Part shown: positions 41,965 through 51,123 of the stretch, one piece after another
Position numbering within the stretch: position 1 is the stretch's first letter
Layout: the number at the start of each line of letters is the position of its first letter
Source of the DNA: Cryobacterium sp. SO1
GTDB taxonomy: Bacteria; Actinomycetota; Actinomycetes; Actinomycetales; Microbacteriaceae
DNA: 64,000 nucleotides
NCBI RefSeq assembly: GCF_004210215.2
Contig: NZ_CP067394.1
Coordinates: 1,116,001-1,180,000, forward strand
Direction: 5' to 3'
Position numbers and translations under genes: made by a program
The notes under the pieces: generated by a model
The model's database searches: none
Told to the model about the DNA's origin: nothing
Seen by the model: only the letters and a program-made list of their open reading frames with translations

Positions 41965-43239
41965 TTAGGCGGTGCGGCGGAGGCGGGTGACCCAGGTCAT
42001 CAGGTGGTAGATCACGATGGCGGCCACGGTGCCCAGTGCGATGCCGTTGAACGTGAGGGTGCCGGCGCTGAAGGTGTAGTCGGCGATGCCGATGATCAGC
42101 GCGGTCGCGGCGGTGAACTGGTTGACCGGCTTGCTGAAGTCGACCTTGTTGTCGAGCCAGATCTTCACGCCGATGATGCCGATCAGCCCGTACAGGGCCG
42201 TCGTGACGCCGCCGAGCACGCCCGCCGGGATGGTGCTGATCACGGCGCCGATTTTGGGGGAGAGGCCCAGCAGTACCGCGGTGATGCCGGCCACCCAGTA
42301 TGCGGCTGTCGAGTAGATGCGGGTGGCGGCCATCACGCCGATGTTCTCGCCGTAGGTGGTGGTGCCCGAGCCGCCGCCGAAGCCGGCCAGCACCGTGGCG
42401 AGGCCGTCGGCGAGCAGCGCCCGCCCGGTGAGCCGGTTGACCGAGCTGTCGGTCATTTGCGCGACACCGCGGATGTGGCCGACGTTCTCGGCGATCAGGA
42501 CCAGCACCACGGGCAGGAAGGCCGGCAGGATCGCCCACACGGCGGGGTTCTCGAACGGGTTCGTCGGCAGGGTGAGCGGCGGCAGCCCGACCCAGGCGGC
42601 GTCGGCGACGGCGTCGAATGTGACCTCACCCTGGATGACCGCGGCGATGTAGCCGACGATGACGCCCAGGAAGATCGAGAGCCGGCCGAGGATGCCGCGG
42701 AACAGCACGGTGGAGAGGATCACGGCGGCGAGGGTGATCACGGCGGTCAGCGGCGCTTCGGTGAAGTTGTTCTTGGCCACCGGCGCCAGGTTGAAGCCGA
42801 TCAGCGCGACAATCGCGCCGGACACGACGGGCGGCATCAGCGCGTCGATCCAGCCGGCCCCGGTGACCTGCACGACGGCGCCCACAATGGCCAGCAGCAG
42901 ACCGACGGCCAGGATGCCGAACAGGGCGCTACCCATGCCCGCCGTGGCGGTCGCGGCGGTGATCGGTGCGATGAACGCGAACGACGACCCCAGGTACGAG
43001 GGCAGCTTGTTGCGGGTGATCAGCAGGAACAGGATCGTGCCGATACCGGAGAACAGGATGGTGGTGCTCGGCGGGAAGCCCGTGATCAGTGGTACCAGGA
43101 AGGTGGCACCGAACATCGCGACGACGTGCTGGGCGCCGATGCCGATCGTGAGGGGCCAGTTGAGGCGTTCCCCCGGGGCCACGACATCGGTCGGGCCGAC
43201 GGTCTTGCCGTCGCCGTGCAGGGTCCAGGGCAGTGCCAT
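41965..43239 (-). CDS. uraA: Uracil/xanthine permease (NCS2 family)
   Basis: 424 residues with about 14 membrane segments. The substrate-site motifs AENVGHIRG (Glu and His as in UraA) and GFGGGSGTTTYGENIGVMA are clear, and QHVVAMFGATFLVP near residue 37 is characteristic. The closest type is the uracil:H+ symporter, though xanthine/uric-acid carriers share these motifs. Start ATG at 43239 has a weak purine tract (GAAACGAGA). Divergent from the carboxylesterase. Confidence 0.87.
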   Translation of the reverse strand: MALPWTLHGDGKTVGPTDVVAPGERLNWPLTIGIGAQHVVAMFGATFLVPLITGFPPSTTILFSGIGTILFLLITRNKLPSYLGSSFAFIAPITAATATAGMGSALFGILAVGLLLAIVGAVVQVTGAGWIDALMPPVVSGAIVALIGFNLAPVAKNNFTEAPLTAVITLAAVILSTVLFRGILGRLSIFLGVIVGYIAAVIQGEVTFDAVADAAWVGLPPLTLPTNPFENPAVWAILPAFLPVVLVLIAENVGHIRGVAQMTDSSVNRLTGRALLADGLATVLAGFGGGSGTTTYGENIGVMAATRIYSTAAYWVAGITAVLLGLSPKIGAVISTIPAGVLGGVTTALYGLIGIIGVKIWLDNKVDFSKPVNQFTAATALIIGIADYTFSAGTLTFNGIALGTVAAIVIYHLMTWVTRLRRTA

Positions 43240-43352
43240 CGGTGTCTCGTTTCTGTGGAAGCCGCGCGGCCGGATACAACACTCGGCCCTAGCTGAGCGT
43301 AGTGCTCCGCCGACAGGGCCATCGAGTTTGCCTCGGGGTCAGCCGACCGGAT

Positions 43353-43364
43353 TAGGATCAGCCC
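43353..43364 (+). promoter_or_regulatory. Leaderless-type -10 of the carboxylesterase gene
   Basis: TAGGAT at 43353-43358, 6 bases before the ATG. Confidence 0.5.
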
Positions 43365-44996
43365 ATGACTTCGCCCACTCGCGCCCGCCCCCTCGATCCG
43401 CTCGAGGTTCGGGTGTCGGGCGGCCTGGTGCGCGGCGTCAGCGAACGAGGCATCCGCGCCTGGCGCGGCATCCCGTACGCGGCCGCCCCGGTGGGACCGT
43501 TGCGCTTCCGCGCCCCGGCACCCGCCCTGCCCTGGCCGGGCGTGCGCGACGCGGCCCAGTTCGGCCCGGTCGCCACCCAGAGCCACCGTGGCCAGTTCAT
43601 CGGCGCCCACCCGCGCATCCCGCAGAGCGAGGACTGCCTGTCCCTGAACGTGGTCGCCCCGGATGCCCCGATAGACGACGGCGCGCTCCGCCCCGTGATG
43701 GTCTTCGTGCACGGCGGCGCCTACAGCGTGGGGTCCTCACGCGAGAACCCCCGGCAGGGCGAGGGTCTCGTGCGGCGCGGCGGCATCCTCTACGTGGGCA
43801 TCAACTACCGGCTGGGCGCGTTGGGCTACCTCGACTTCAGCCGGTACTCCACGCCGGAGCGGCCGTTCGAGAGCAATCTGGGGCTGCGCGATCAGGTCGC
43901 AGCTCTCGCCTGGGTGCGTGCCAACATCCGGGCCTTCGGCGGCGACCCGGATGCCGTGACGCTGTTCGGCGAATCGGCCGGCGGTAACGCCGTGACCACC
44001 CTGATGACCGTTCCGGCGGCCGCGGGCCTGTTCCAGCGGGCGATCGCCCAGAGCTCTCCGCCGAACGCCGTGTACCCACCGGCGTTGACCGCCGAGTGGG
44101 CGGCGACGTTCGTCGGCATCCTGGCCGAGCAGACGCTGGGCGCCCCGGCCGCCGGAGGCGACCTCGTGCATCCGGCCGCGCGGCTCGCGAGCCGGCCGGC
44201 CGAGCCGCCGGCGCGCTCGGGCCTCACCGACGCCGAGGCCGTGCGGTTGCTGCTGGACGCCGACCCGGCCCGCCTCGCCGGGGCGACCACCACCCTCACC
44301 GTGCGCTCGCCCGACCAGTACCCGGGCACCATCCCGCTCAGCCCGGTCATCGACGGTGACTTCCTGCCCGAACGTCCCCTGGACGCGTTCCGCGACGGCC
44401 GGGCGCACCGCATCCCGCTGATCATCGGCACAAACGAGCGCGAGGGATCGCTGTTCAGCGGCCGGATCGACATTCTCGCGTCGACACCGCCGCGCATGCG
44501 CGCCGTCTTCGCCAACACCAAGAAGAAGGCCAAGAAGGCGCTCAAGGCGCAGTACCCCGGCATGCCGGCGCCGCGGGCCGCGCTGGACTTCGGCGGCGAC
44601 TACTCGTTCTGGTACCCGAGCGTGAAGGTGGGGGAGCGGCACTCCAGGTACGCTCCGGTGCACTTCTACCGGTTCGACGCGGCACCCCGGCTGCTGCGCC
44701 GGATGGGACTGGATGCCACCCACGGTCTCGAACTGTTCCCGCTCTTCGACAGGCTCGACGGCTGGTTCGGGCGCGGCATGACGGTCCTCGGCGGGCGCCG
44801 CGCCTTCAAGGCCATCGGTCTGCGCATGCAGGGCTGGTGGTTGAGTTTCGCCCGCACCGGCGTTCCGGATGCCGCGTGGCCGGCATACACCGAGGCCGAC
44901 AGGCTGACGCTCGTGATCGACACCGTCGACAAGGTGGTGCCGGATCCGCAGGCCGAACGCCGCATCGCCTGGGGCGCCTTCGTCCCGCACGTTTGA
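43365..44996 (+). CDS. Type B carboxylesterase
   Basis: 543 residues of alpha/beta-hydrolase fold. The early motif RGIPYAAAPVGPLRF, EDCLSLNV with its conserved Cys, the oxyanion HGGAYSVG, the nucleophile elbow FGESAGG (serine about residue 203) and the distal His in THGLELF define the carboxylesterase/para-nitrobenzyl-esterase family. No signal peptide, so cytoplasmic. Natural substrate unknown. TAGGAT lies 6 bases before the ATG. Confidence 0.9.
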   Translation: MTSPTRARPLDPLEVRVSGGLVRGVSERGIRAWRGIPYAAAPVGPLRFRAPAPALPWPGVRDAAQFGPVATQSHRGQFIGAHPRIPQSEDCLSLNVVAPDAPIDDGALRPVMVFVHGGAYSVGSSRENPRQGEGLVRRGGILYVGINYRLGALGYLDFSRYSTPERPFESNLGLRDQVAALAWVRANIRAFGGDPDAVTLFGESAGGNAVTTLMTVPAAAGLFQRAIAQSSPPNAVYPPALTAEWAATFVGILAEQTLGAPAAGGDLVHPAARLASRPAEPPARSGLTDAEAVRLLLDADPARLAGATTTLTVRSPDQYPGTIPLSPVIDGDFLPERPLDAFRDGRAHRIPLIIGTNEREGSLFSGRIDILASTPPRMRAVFANTKKKAKKALKAQYPGMPAPRAALDFGGDYSFWYPSVKVGERHSRYAPVHFYRFDAAPRLLRRMGLDATHGLELFPLFDRLDGWFGRGMTVLGGRRAFKAIGLRMQGWWLSFARTGVPDAAWPAYTEADRLTLVIDTVDKVVPDPQAERRIAWGAFVPHV

Positions 44997-45038
44997 CCAG
45001 AGCGGTTGGCCTGATTTCCAGGACCGCGCTGCGAGTCG

Positions 45039-45044
45039 TAGACT
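45039..45044 (+). promoter_or_regulatory. Candidate -10 of the NCS2 permease gene
   Basis: TAGACT fits TANNNT. Transcription from about 45051 would place GGGAG (45076-45080) in the leader, ahead of an ATT codon at 45087. Confidence 0.4.
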
Positions 45045-45203
45045 AAGGCGTTTGGCGCGCCGCCGAACGTCGACTGGGAGAGCATCATTTCCGCATCAGA
45101 GCACGAGTCTGCCACCATCGCAGGCGCCACCACCGCAGCCACCGAGTCACCCGCTCCCGAGCCGGCCGCCAGGCCCGAACCGACCGGGCGCGGCACGAAG
45201 TCG

Positions 45204-46625
45204 GTGCTTGACCGCTACTTCGAGATCACCCGACGCGGGTCCACCTGGGGCCGGGAGGTGCGCGGCGGTCTGGTGACCTTCGTCACCATGGCCTACATCG
45301 TCATCCTCAACCCGCTCATCCTCGGTGGCTTCAGCGCCGACCAGGCCGCAGTGGATGTCGCCGGGAACTGGCTGCCCAACGGCCAGGTCGCCGCCGTCAC
45401 CGCGTTGACCGCCGGCGTCATGACGATCCTGTTCGGTGTCATCGCCCGCTTGCCGTTCGGCTTCGCCGCCGGCCTCGGCATCAACTCGTTCCTGGCCGTC
45501 AGCGTCGTGGGCCAGGTCACCTGGCCAGAGGCGATGGGCCTGGTCGTCATCAACGGCCTCATCATCGTGCTGCTGGCCTCCACCGGCCTCCGCGCGATGA
45601 TCTTCACCGCCGTGCCCCGCCAGCTCAAGATCGCCATCACCGTGGGCATCGGCCTGTTCATCGCGTTCATCGGACTGGTCGACTCCGGGTTCGTACGCGC
45701 CAGCGGCGTCCCCTCCCCGCCCGTGCAGCTCGGCGAGTCCGGTTCGGTCGCCAGCCTGCCCACAGCAGTGTTCGTGATCGGGCTGCTCGTCATCGGCGTG
45801 CTCGTGGCCCGCAAAGTCAAGGGCGCCCTGCTCATCGGCATCGTCGGCACCACCGTGCTCGCCGTCATCCTCGAGGCCATCTTCAAGGTGGGCCCGTCGC
45901 TCGGCACCAACCCGGCCGGCTGGAACCTGAACGCCCCGGTGCTGCCGACCAGTTTCGTCGCACTGCCCGATCTCTCCCTCGTCGGCCAGGTCAGCTTCGG
46001 CGCGTTCGAGCGCATCGGCATCCTCGCGGCCGTGATGCTGGTCTTCACACTGGTCTTCACGAATTTCTTCGACGCCATGGGCACCATGACCGGGCTCTCC
46101 AACGAGGCCGGCGTGGCCGACAAGAACGGCAACTTCCCCCGGCTCAAGTCGGCCCTGATCGTCGAGGGTGTCGGCGCCGTCGTCGGTGGCGCCACCTCCT
46201 CATCGTCGAACACGGTCTTCATCGAGTCCGGCGCCGGCATCGGCGAGGGTGCCCGCACCGGCTTCGCCAACATCGTCACCGGGCTGCTCTTCCTCGCGGC
46301 GATGTTCTTCACCCCGCTCACCCAGATCGTGCCGCTCGAGGTGGCCGCCGCCGCGCTGGTCATCGTGGGCGCCATGATGGTGTCTCAGATCCGGTTCATC
46401 GACTTCAGCGACTTCTCCACCGTGCTGCCGGTGTTCCTGACCATCATCGTGATGCCGTTGAGCTACTCCATCGCCAACGGCATCGGTGCCGGCTTCATCA
46501 GCTGGGTCATCGTGCGCTCCCTCTCGGGCAAGGCCCGCGAGATCAGCCCGCTGCTCTGGGTCGTCGCCGCCGGGTTCCTGGTCTTCTTCGTGCGCGGACC
46601 CATCGAGGTCCTGTTCGGCGTCTAA
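45204..46625 (+). CDS. NCS2 permease, adenine/guanine/hypoxanthine type (AzgA-like)
   Basis: 473 residues from this GTG, with 12 or more membrane segments. VLDRYFEITRRGSTWGREVRGG followed by TFVTMAYIVILNP (shown in part) is the hallmark start of the AzgA purine permeases, and TNFFDAMGTMTGLSNEAG is the conserved helix-8 region. It would import adenine, guanine or hypoxanthine. The coding-like frame extends upstream to 45042 without ATG, GTG or TTG; with GGGAG at 45076-45080 an ATT start at 45087, adding 39 residues, is possible. A terminator follows. Confidence 0.87.
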   Translation: MLDRYFEITRRGSTWGREVRGGLVTFVTMAYIVILNPLILGGFSADQAAVDVAGNWLPNGQVAAVTALTAGVMTILFGVIARLPFGFAAGLGINSFLAVSVVGQVTWPEAMGLVVINGLIIVLLASTGLRAMIFTAVPRQLKIAITVGIGLFIAFIGLVDSGFVRASGVPSPPVQLGESGSVASLPTAVFVIGLLVIGVLVARKVKGALLIGIVGTTVLAVILEAIFKVGPSLGTNPAGWNLNAPVLPTSFVALPDLSLVGQVSFGAFERIGILAAVMLVFTLVFTNFFDAMGTMTGLSNEAGVADKNGNFPRLKSALIVEGVGAVVGGATSSSSNTVFIESGAGIGEGARTGFANIVTGLLFLAAMFFTPLTQIVPLEVAAAALVIVGAMMVSQIRFIDFSDFSTVLPVFLTIIVMPLSYSIANGIGAGFISWVIVRSLSGKAREISPLLWVVAAGFLVFFVRGPIEVLFGV

Positions 46626-46631
46626 CGGATG

Positions 46632-46666
46632 CCGGGCCGGCCACCGCCGGCCCGGTCTGCGTTTTC
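46632..46666 (+). terminator. Intrinsic terminator after the purine permease gene
   Basis: Perfect stem CCGGGCCGGC / GCCGGCCCGG with loop CACC (46632-46655), followed by TCTGCGTTTTC. Confidence 0.75.
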
Positions 46667-46750
46667 TTGCACCATCTGGCCTGAGGGCGACGGTTCGCTG
46701 CGTGGCGCTGTCGAAATGTGCGGCTCCGGTGCCAGGGTCTGCGCCCGCGA

Positions 46751-46756
46751 TAGAGT
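46751..46756 (+). promoter_or_regulatory. Candidate -10 of aspA
   Basis: TAGAGT, 9 bases before the ATG, implying a leader of only two or three bases. Confidence 0.4.
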
Positions 46757-46765
46757 GAATCGGTT

Positions 46766-48355
46766 ATGAGCCACAAGCTCGTCCCCGACGGCAATGGAGC
46801 CAGCGTGCACACCACACCCAGCATGTCCGCAGAAGACACGGAAACGATGACCACAGACGTGACGACAGACACCTCCGGACCAGGCCCGATCGCACCAGGG
46901 GATGTGGGCGCCGATGTCCCCGCGGCCCCGGGTTTCCGCATCGAGCGCGACTCGCTCGGCCGGGTCGAGGTCCCCGCCGACGCGTACTGGGGTGTGCACA
47001 CCAAGCGGGCGCTGGAGAACTTCCCCATCGCCAAACGGCCGATCTCGGTGTACCCCGACTTCGTGGTGGCGTTGGCGTCGGTGAAGCAGGCTTGCGCCCG
47101 CGCGAACGCCGAGGTGGGTGCGCTCAGCCAGGAACGGGCTGACTGGATCGACGCGGCCTGCCAGGAGATCATCGAGGGCAAGCACCACGACCAGTTCGTC
47201 GTCGGGGTCATGCAGGGCGGCGCCGGCACCTCCACCAACATGAACGCCAACGAGGTCATCTGCAACCTCGCCCTGGAAAACGCCGGTTACGGCCGTGCCC
47301 GGTATGACATCCTCAGCCCGATCGACCACGTCAACCGCAGCCAGTCCACCAACGACACCTACCCCACCGCGATCAAGATCGCGCTGGCCTTCTTCCTCAA
47401 GCACCTACTGCGCGAACTCAAGGCGCTGCAGGGCTCCTTCTCGGTCAAGGCCGACGAATTCGAGCAGATCCTCAAGGTGGGCCGCACCCAGATGCAGGAC
47501 GCTGTGCCGATGACCCTCGGCCAGGAGTTCCACGGCTTCGCCACCACCCTCGGCGAGGACTACGACAGACTCACGGAGACGATCTGGTTGCTCGCCGAGA
47601 TCAACCTGGGCGCCACCGCGATCGGCACCGGAATCACGGCCGATCCCGGCTACGCCGCTGCCGCCATCCGCCACCTCAACGGGATCACCGGGCTCAACCT
47701 CGAGGCCGCACCGGACCTGATCGAGTCGACCAGCGATGCCGGCAGCTTCATGTCGTTCAGCGGCAACCTCAAGCGCAGCGCCATCAAGCTCTCCAAGATC
47801 TGCAACGACCTGCGCCTGCTCTCCTCCGGCCCGCAGGCCGGTTTCGGGGAGATCAACCTGCCGCCCCGCCAGGCCGGGTCGAGCATCATGCCCGGCAAGG
47901 TCAACCCGGTCATCCCCGAGGTTGTCAACCAGGTGGCGTTCGCCGTCGCCGGGGCGGATGTGACGGTGACGATGGCCGCGGAGGGCGGGCAGCTGCAGTT
48001 GAACGCGTTCGAGCCCGTCATCGCGCACTACCTGTTCCAGAGCCTCACCTGGATGACCCAGGCGATGTGGACGCTACGGGTGAATTGCATCGACGGCATC
48101 ACCGCGAACGAGGACCGGCTGGCGGCCATGGTGGGGTCCAGCGTCGGGGTGATCACCGCGCTGATCCCGCACATCGGCTACGCTGCCGCTGCGGCGCTCG
48201 CTCAGACTGCGCTGCTCACCGGGCGGAACGTGGCCGACCTCGTGGTGGAGGCGAACCTGATGACCCGCGACGACGTGATGCGTGAGCTCGAACCGGCCCG
48301 GCTCTCCGGCATGCTGCCGGACACCGGCACCTCGTCGATCCCCATCATCGAGTAG
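46766..48355 (+). CDS. aspA: Aspartate ammonia-lyase
   Basis: 529 residues. Deaminates L-aspartate to fumarate. AYWGVHTKRALENFPI, GAGTSTNMNANEVICN and the lyase signature GSSIMPGKVNPVIPEVVNQV belong to the aspartase branch rather than fumarase C. The first about 50 residues are Ser/Thr/Asp-rich and not part of the fold; internal ATG codons (46823, 46847) could be used instead. The spacing of TAGAGT to 46766 supports the upstream start. Confidence 0.88.
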   Translation: MSHKLVPDGNGASVHTTPSMSAEDTETMTTDVTTDTSGPGPIAPGDVGADVPAAPGFRIERDSLGRVEVPADAYWGVHTKRALENFPIAKRPISVYPDFVVALASVKQACARANAEVGALSQERADWIDAACQEIIEGKHHDQFVVGVMQGGAGTSTNMNANEVICNLALENAGYGRARYDILSPIDHVNRSQSTNDTYPTAIKIALAFFLKHLLRELKALQGSFSVKADEFEQILKVGRTQMQDAVPMTLGQEFHGFATTLGEDYDRLTETIWLLAEINLGATAIGTGITADPGYAAAAIRHLNGITGLNLEAAPDLIESTSDAGSFMSFSGNLKRSAIKLSKICNDLRLLSSGPQAGFGEINLPPRQAGSSIMPGKVNPVIPEVVNQVAFAVAGADVTVTMAAEGGQLQLNAFEPVIAHYLFQSLTWMTQAMWTLRVNCIDGITANEDRLAAMVGSSVGVITALIPHIGYAAAAALAQTALLTGRNVADLVVEANLMTRDDVMRELEPARLSGMLPDTGTSSIPIIE

Positions 48356-48395
48356 GGCCGGCCTCGAATAGGCCGCACGAGACGGGACACGGCGC

Positions 48396-48407
48396 TACTC
48401 TGGTGCC
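48396..48407 (+). promoter_or_regulatory. Leaderless-type -10 of the alpha/beta hydrolase gene
   Basis: TACTCT at 48396-48401, 6 bases before the GTG. Confidence 0.55.
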
Positions 48408-49322
48408 GTGTCCCTGCGTGTGAGGCAGCAGCTCCACCGGCACGAACCGACCCGGCCCGATCGGCTCGCGAGGCTCGACGCCGCCCTGCCGGACCTCGAC
48501 TGGACGATTCTGCCGCCGGGAACCGAACGGTTGTCCTTCCTCGCGCCGAGCGGCCGGCTCGCCGCGATCGCCCTGGGCCGGCCGGGCGACCCGCGGGTGC
48601 TGCTGGTGCCGGGCGCCACCGGGTCGAAAGAGGACTTCGTGCTGCTCGCACCGCTCCTCGCCGAGGCCGGCTACCGGGTGGAGAGCTTCGACCTCGCGGG
48701 CCAGTACGAGTCAGCGGCGGCCGGACCGCCGACGGGCCGGCATTTCGACTACAACCTGTTCGTGGCTGACCTGGTCGGGGTCCTCGAATCCGGGGACACC
48801 CCGGTGCACGTGCTCGGCTACTCGTTCGCGGGCCTGGTGGCCGAGCTGGCCTTCGCGAGGCGGCCGGAGCTTTTCGCCTCGCTGGTGTTGCTGACCACGC
48901 CACCGCGGCCGGGCCAGACCTTCCGCGGCGTGCGCTGGCTCGGCCCGGTCAGCGGCCTGATGCCGCCGCACACCATCGCCTCCCTGCTGATCTGGGGCAT
49001 CGTCACCAACCGCAACCACACCCGGCCGGGCCGGCTCGCTCTCGCGCGGATGCGATTCGAGGACACCAGCCGGGCGAGCCTCGACGAGATCATGGGCCTG
49101 ATGAAGCACACCCCGGATGTGCTGAGCGAGCTGGCCAGGAGCCCGGTGCCGATGCTCATCGCCGTGGGGGACCGGGACCTGTGGACGCTGCGCCAGCACC
49201 GCCGGTTCGCCGACCGTATCGGCGCGGACCTCCGCGTCTATCCGGCCGGGCACAGCCCGTGCGAGACCACCCCGCACCAGCTAGCCCGGGACCTGCTGGC
49301 GCTCTACGCGCGCGGCCGCTGA
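48408..49322 (+). CDS. Alpha/beta hydrolase
   Basis: 304 residues. Oxyanion region VPGATGSKEDF, nucleophile elbow GYSFAG (Ser about 137), distal Asp in AVGDRDLW and His in PAGHSPCETTP complete a catalytic triad. The fold and length fit esterase/peptidase-like members of unknown substrate. No signal peptide. TACTCT is 6 bases before the GTG start and there is no Shine-Dalgarno site. Confidence 0.85.
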   Translation: MSLRVRQQLHRHEPTRPDRLARLDAALPDLDWTILPPGTERLSFLAPSGRLAAIALGRPGDPRVLLVPGATGSKEDFVLLAPLLAEAGYRVESFDLAGQYESAAAGPPTGRHFDYNLFVADLVGVLESGDTPVHVLGYSFAGLVAELAFARRPELFASLVLLTTPPRPGQTFRGVRWLGPVSGLMPPHTIASLLIWGIVTNRNHTRPGRLALARMRFEDTSRASLDEIMGLMKHTPDVLSELARSPVPMLIAVGDRDLWTLRQHRRFADRIGADLRVYPAGHSPCETTPHQLARDLLALYARGR

Positions 49323-49410
49323 CGTGTGGCAGCCATCCAGAGCTCCCCGAGTCCGAGGCGCGAACCGGAGGCACGCGGAACGGCGCAGCGATAGCGGGTC
49401 AGGAGCAGAT

Positions 49411-50982
49411 TCACAGAGCGCAGCGTGCTCCTTCTTCTGGCAGCTCGAGGTTGACCAGGTAGTCGGCCACCACGCCGTCGACGCACTCATTGCGCGAGAT
49501 GATCGACCCGTGCTGGTTGCCGTCAACCGTGAGCAACCGGGCGCCGAGGGTCTCGGCCAGGCTGATACCACCACCGTGTGGCGTCACCGGGTCGCCGGTG
49601 GTCGAGGTCACGAGCACCTCGGGAAGCCCCTTGATGTCGGTGGCGTAGGGGAAGCCCAACGTCGGCTCGGACGGCCAGAACTCGCACCCGTCCCGCGTTG
49701 CCGGGCTTTTTCCGGAGTCGAGGAACGGCACTGCGTCGTTGAGCTGATTGCCGAGCTCGGTCATCTCGTCTGCCGTGAGTCGTTCTTCATCGATGCAATT
49801 GATGGCGAACGTGGCTTCGTAGTCGTTCTTGTATTCCCCGCTGTCGGATCGGCCGTAGTAGCCGTCGCGAAGCGCGAGCAGTGGCTCTGGCCGACCCGCT
49901 CGCAGCTCCGACAGCCCCGCGATGGTGGCTGGCCAGCTGGCTTCGGCGTACAGCCCGGAAATGATTCCCTCGGCTGCGGCGAGGAAGGTGACCTCTCGGC
50001 CGTCAGCGGCCACCAGCGGCTCGTCCACAAGCGGACGGAGGAGCTCCTGCGCCGCGGTGGTCGCTAGTGCGGGGTCGGTACCGAGGGGGCACTGTCCCTG
50101 CGCTACGCAGAAGTCGGCGAAGCGCTGGAACGAGGCTTGGAGCCCCTGGCTGAGCTGGATCCGGCGATCACCGGTGTCCTTGCGTGGGTCTACAGCGCCG
50201 TCGAGAACGAGGGCCCGGACGTTCTGGGGGAACATCTCGGCATACACCGCGCCGAGCCGAGTGCCGTAGCTTGCACCCGCGTAGGTGAGCTTGTCGTCGC
50301 CGAGCGCTGAGCGGAGCACGTCCATGTCGCGAGCGACATCTCTTGTGCCGAGGTGGGCGAGCGTCTCCTCGCCTCCCGATCCGGCTGCACACTTCTCGAC
50401 GATCGCGCGCGCCGACTCTTCCGTCCACTCGTCCAGGGCCGACAGCGGCACGTCGGCGTCACGTTCTTCGTCCGTGTAACAGTCGACCGCTGGGTCGGTC
50501 AGCCCAACTCCGCGCGGGTCGAAGCCGACGAGGTCGAAGTGCTCGGTGATGGGTCCCCCCGTCCACAGCGCGGTGACGAGCGGGGCGAAGGTAGTCGCCT
50601 GCACACCGGGTCCGCCCGGATTCAGTACAACTGAACCGATGCGGTCCGTGCCCGTGGCGGCGTTGCGCGTCACGGCGATGCCGAGGGTCTCGCCGTCGAG
50701 GTTCTCATAGTCGATCGGCACCGTGAGTGTGGCGCACTCGGTTTTCTCCGCCACCTCGATGATCTCGGGAACGGGCGGCTGCGAGCCCACGATGGTGGGG
50801 TCGCAGGCCCCGAATTCGAGCGACTGCTCCAGGTACTGGTCAAGACCCGCCGCGTTCGCGCTTTCGCCTGTGTCCGGTGTCGCGTTGGTGCACCCAGCGA
50901 TCAGCAGTAGCGAGGCAACGGCCACCACCGCCGGCCCCGGCTTCGTCCAGGGGCCTCGCCCGTCTTTCAATCGGTTACGCAT
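49411..50982 (-). CDS. Lipoprotein alpha/beta hydrolase of the tripeptidyl-aminopeptidase (S33/TAP) type
   Basis: 523 residues. MRNRLKDGRG opens a type II signal peptide ending in the lipobox LIAGC (Cys about 29), so the enzyme is anchored outside the membrane. LNPGGPGV gives the oxyanion hole, AGASYGTRLGAVYAEMFP the serine nucleophile (GxSYG), TGDPVTP the Asp and NQHGS the His; the C-terminal TAP-like domain is present. Relatives remove N-terminal tripeptides or hydrolyse lipids and antibiotics. AAAAGGAG lies 6 bases before the ATG. Divergent from a tetR gene with an operator-like palindrome, so probably controlled by it. Confidence 0.87.
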   Translation of the reverse strand: MRNRLKDGRGPWTKPGPAVVAVASLLLIAGCTNATPDTGESANAAGLDQYLEQSLEFGACDPTIVGSQPPVPEIIEVAEKTECATLTVPIDYENLDGETLGIAVTRNAATGTDRIGSVVLNPGGPGVQATTFAPLVTALWTGGPITEHFDLVGFDPRGVGLTDPAVDCYTDEERDADVPLSALDEWTEESARAIVEKCAAGSGGEETLAHLGTRDVARDMDVLRSALGDDKLTYAGASYGTRLGAVYAEMFPQNVRALVLDGAVDPRKDTGDRRIQLSQGLQASFQRFADFCVAQGQCPLGTDPALATTAAQELLRPLVDEPLVAADGREVTFLAAAEGIISGLYAEASWPATIAGLSELRAGRPEPLLALRDGYYGRSDSGEYKNDYEATFAINCIDEERLTADEMTELGNQLNDAVPFLDSGKSPATRDGCEFWPSEPTLGFPYATDIKGLPEVLVTSTTGDPVTPHGGGISLAETLGARLLTVDGNQHGSIISRNECVDGVVADYLVNLELPEEGARCAL

Positions 50983-51053
50983 CTGGTTCTCCTTTTCATC
51001 GTTCGACCATTGTTCGTCCAACACGGGACACCACTCACTCCCCGCCAAATTAG

Positions 51054-51095
51054 TACAGTGTGATAGCCAACGAGGAGCTAAGCTAGCACACTGTA
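51054..51095. promoter_or_regulatory. Operator-like inverted repeat between hydrolase and tetR
   Basis: TACAGTGTGATAGC (51054-51067) and GCTAGCACACTGTA (51082-51095) are inverted copies with one mismatch in 14, separated by 14 bases. It lies in the 141-base divergent spacer, 28 bases before tetR, and is a candidate binding site for the TetR product on both promoters. Confidence 0.65.
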
Positions 51096-51123
51096 ATAAA
51101 CAGAGGTCACACGAAGGAGAGTC

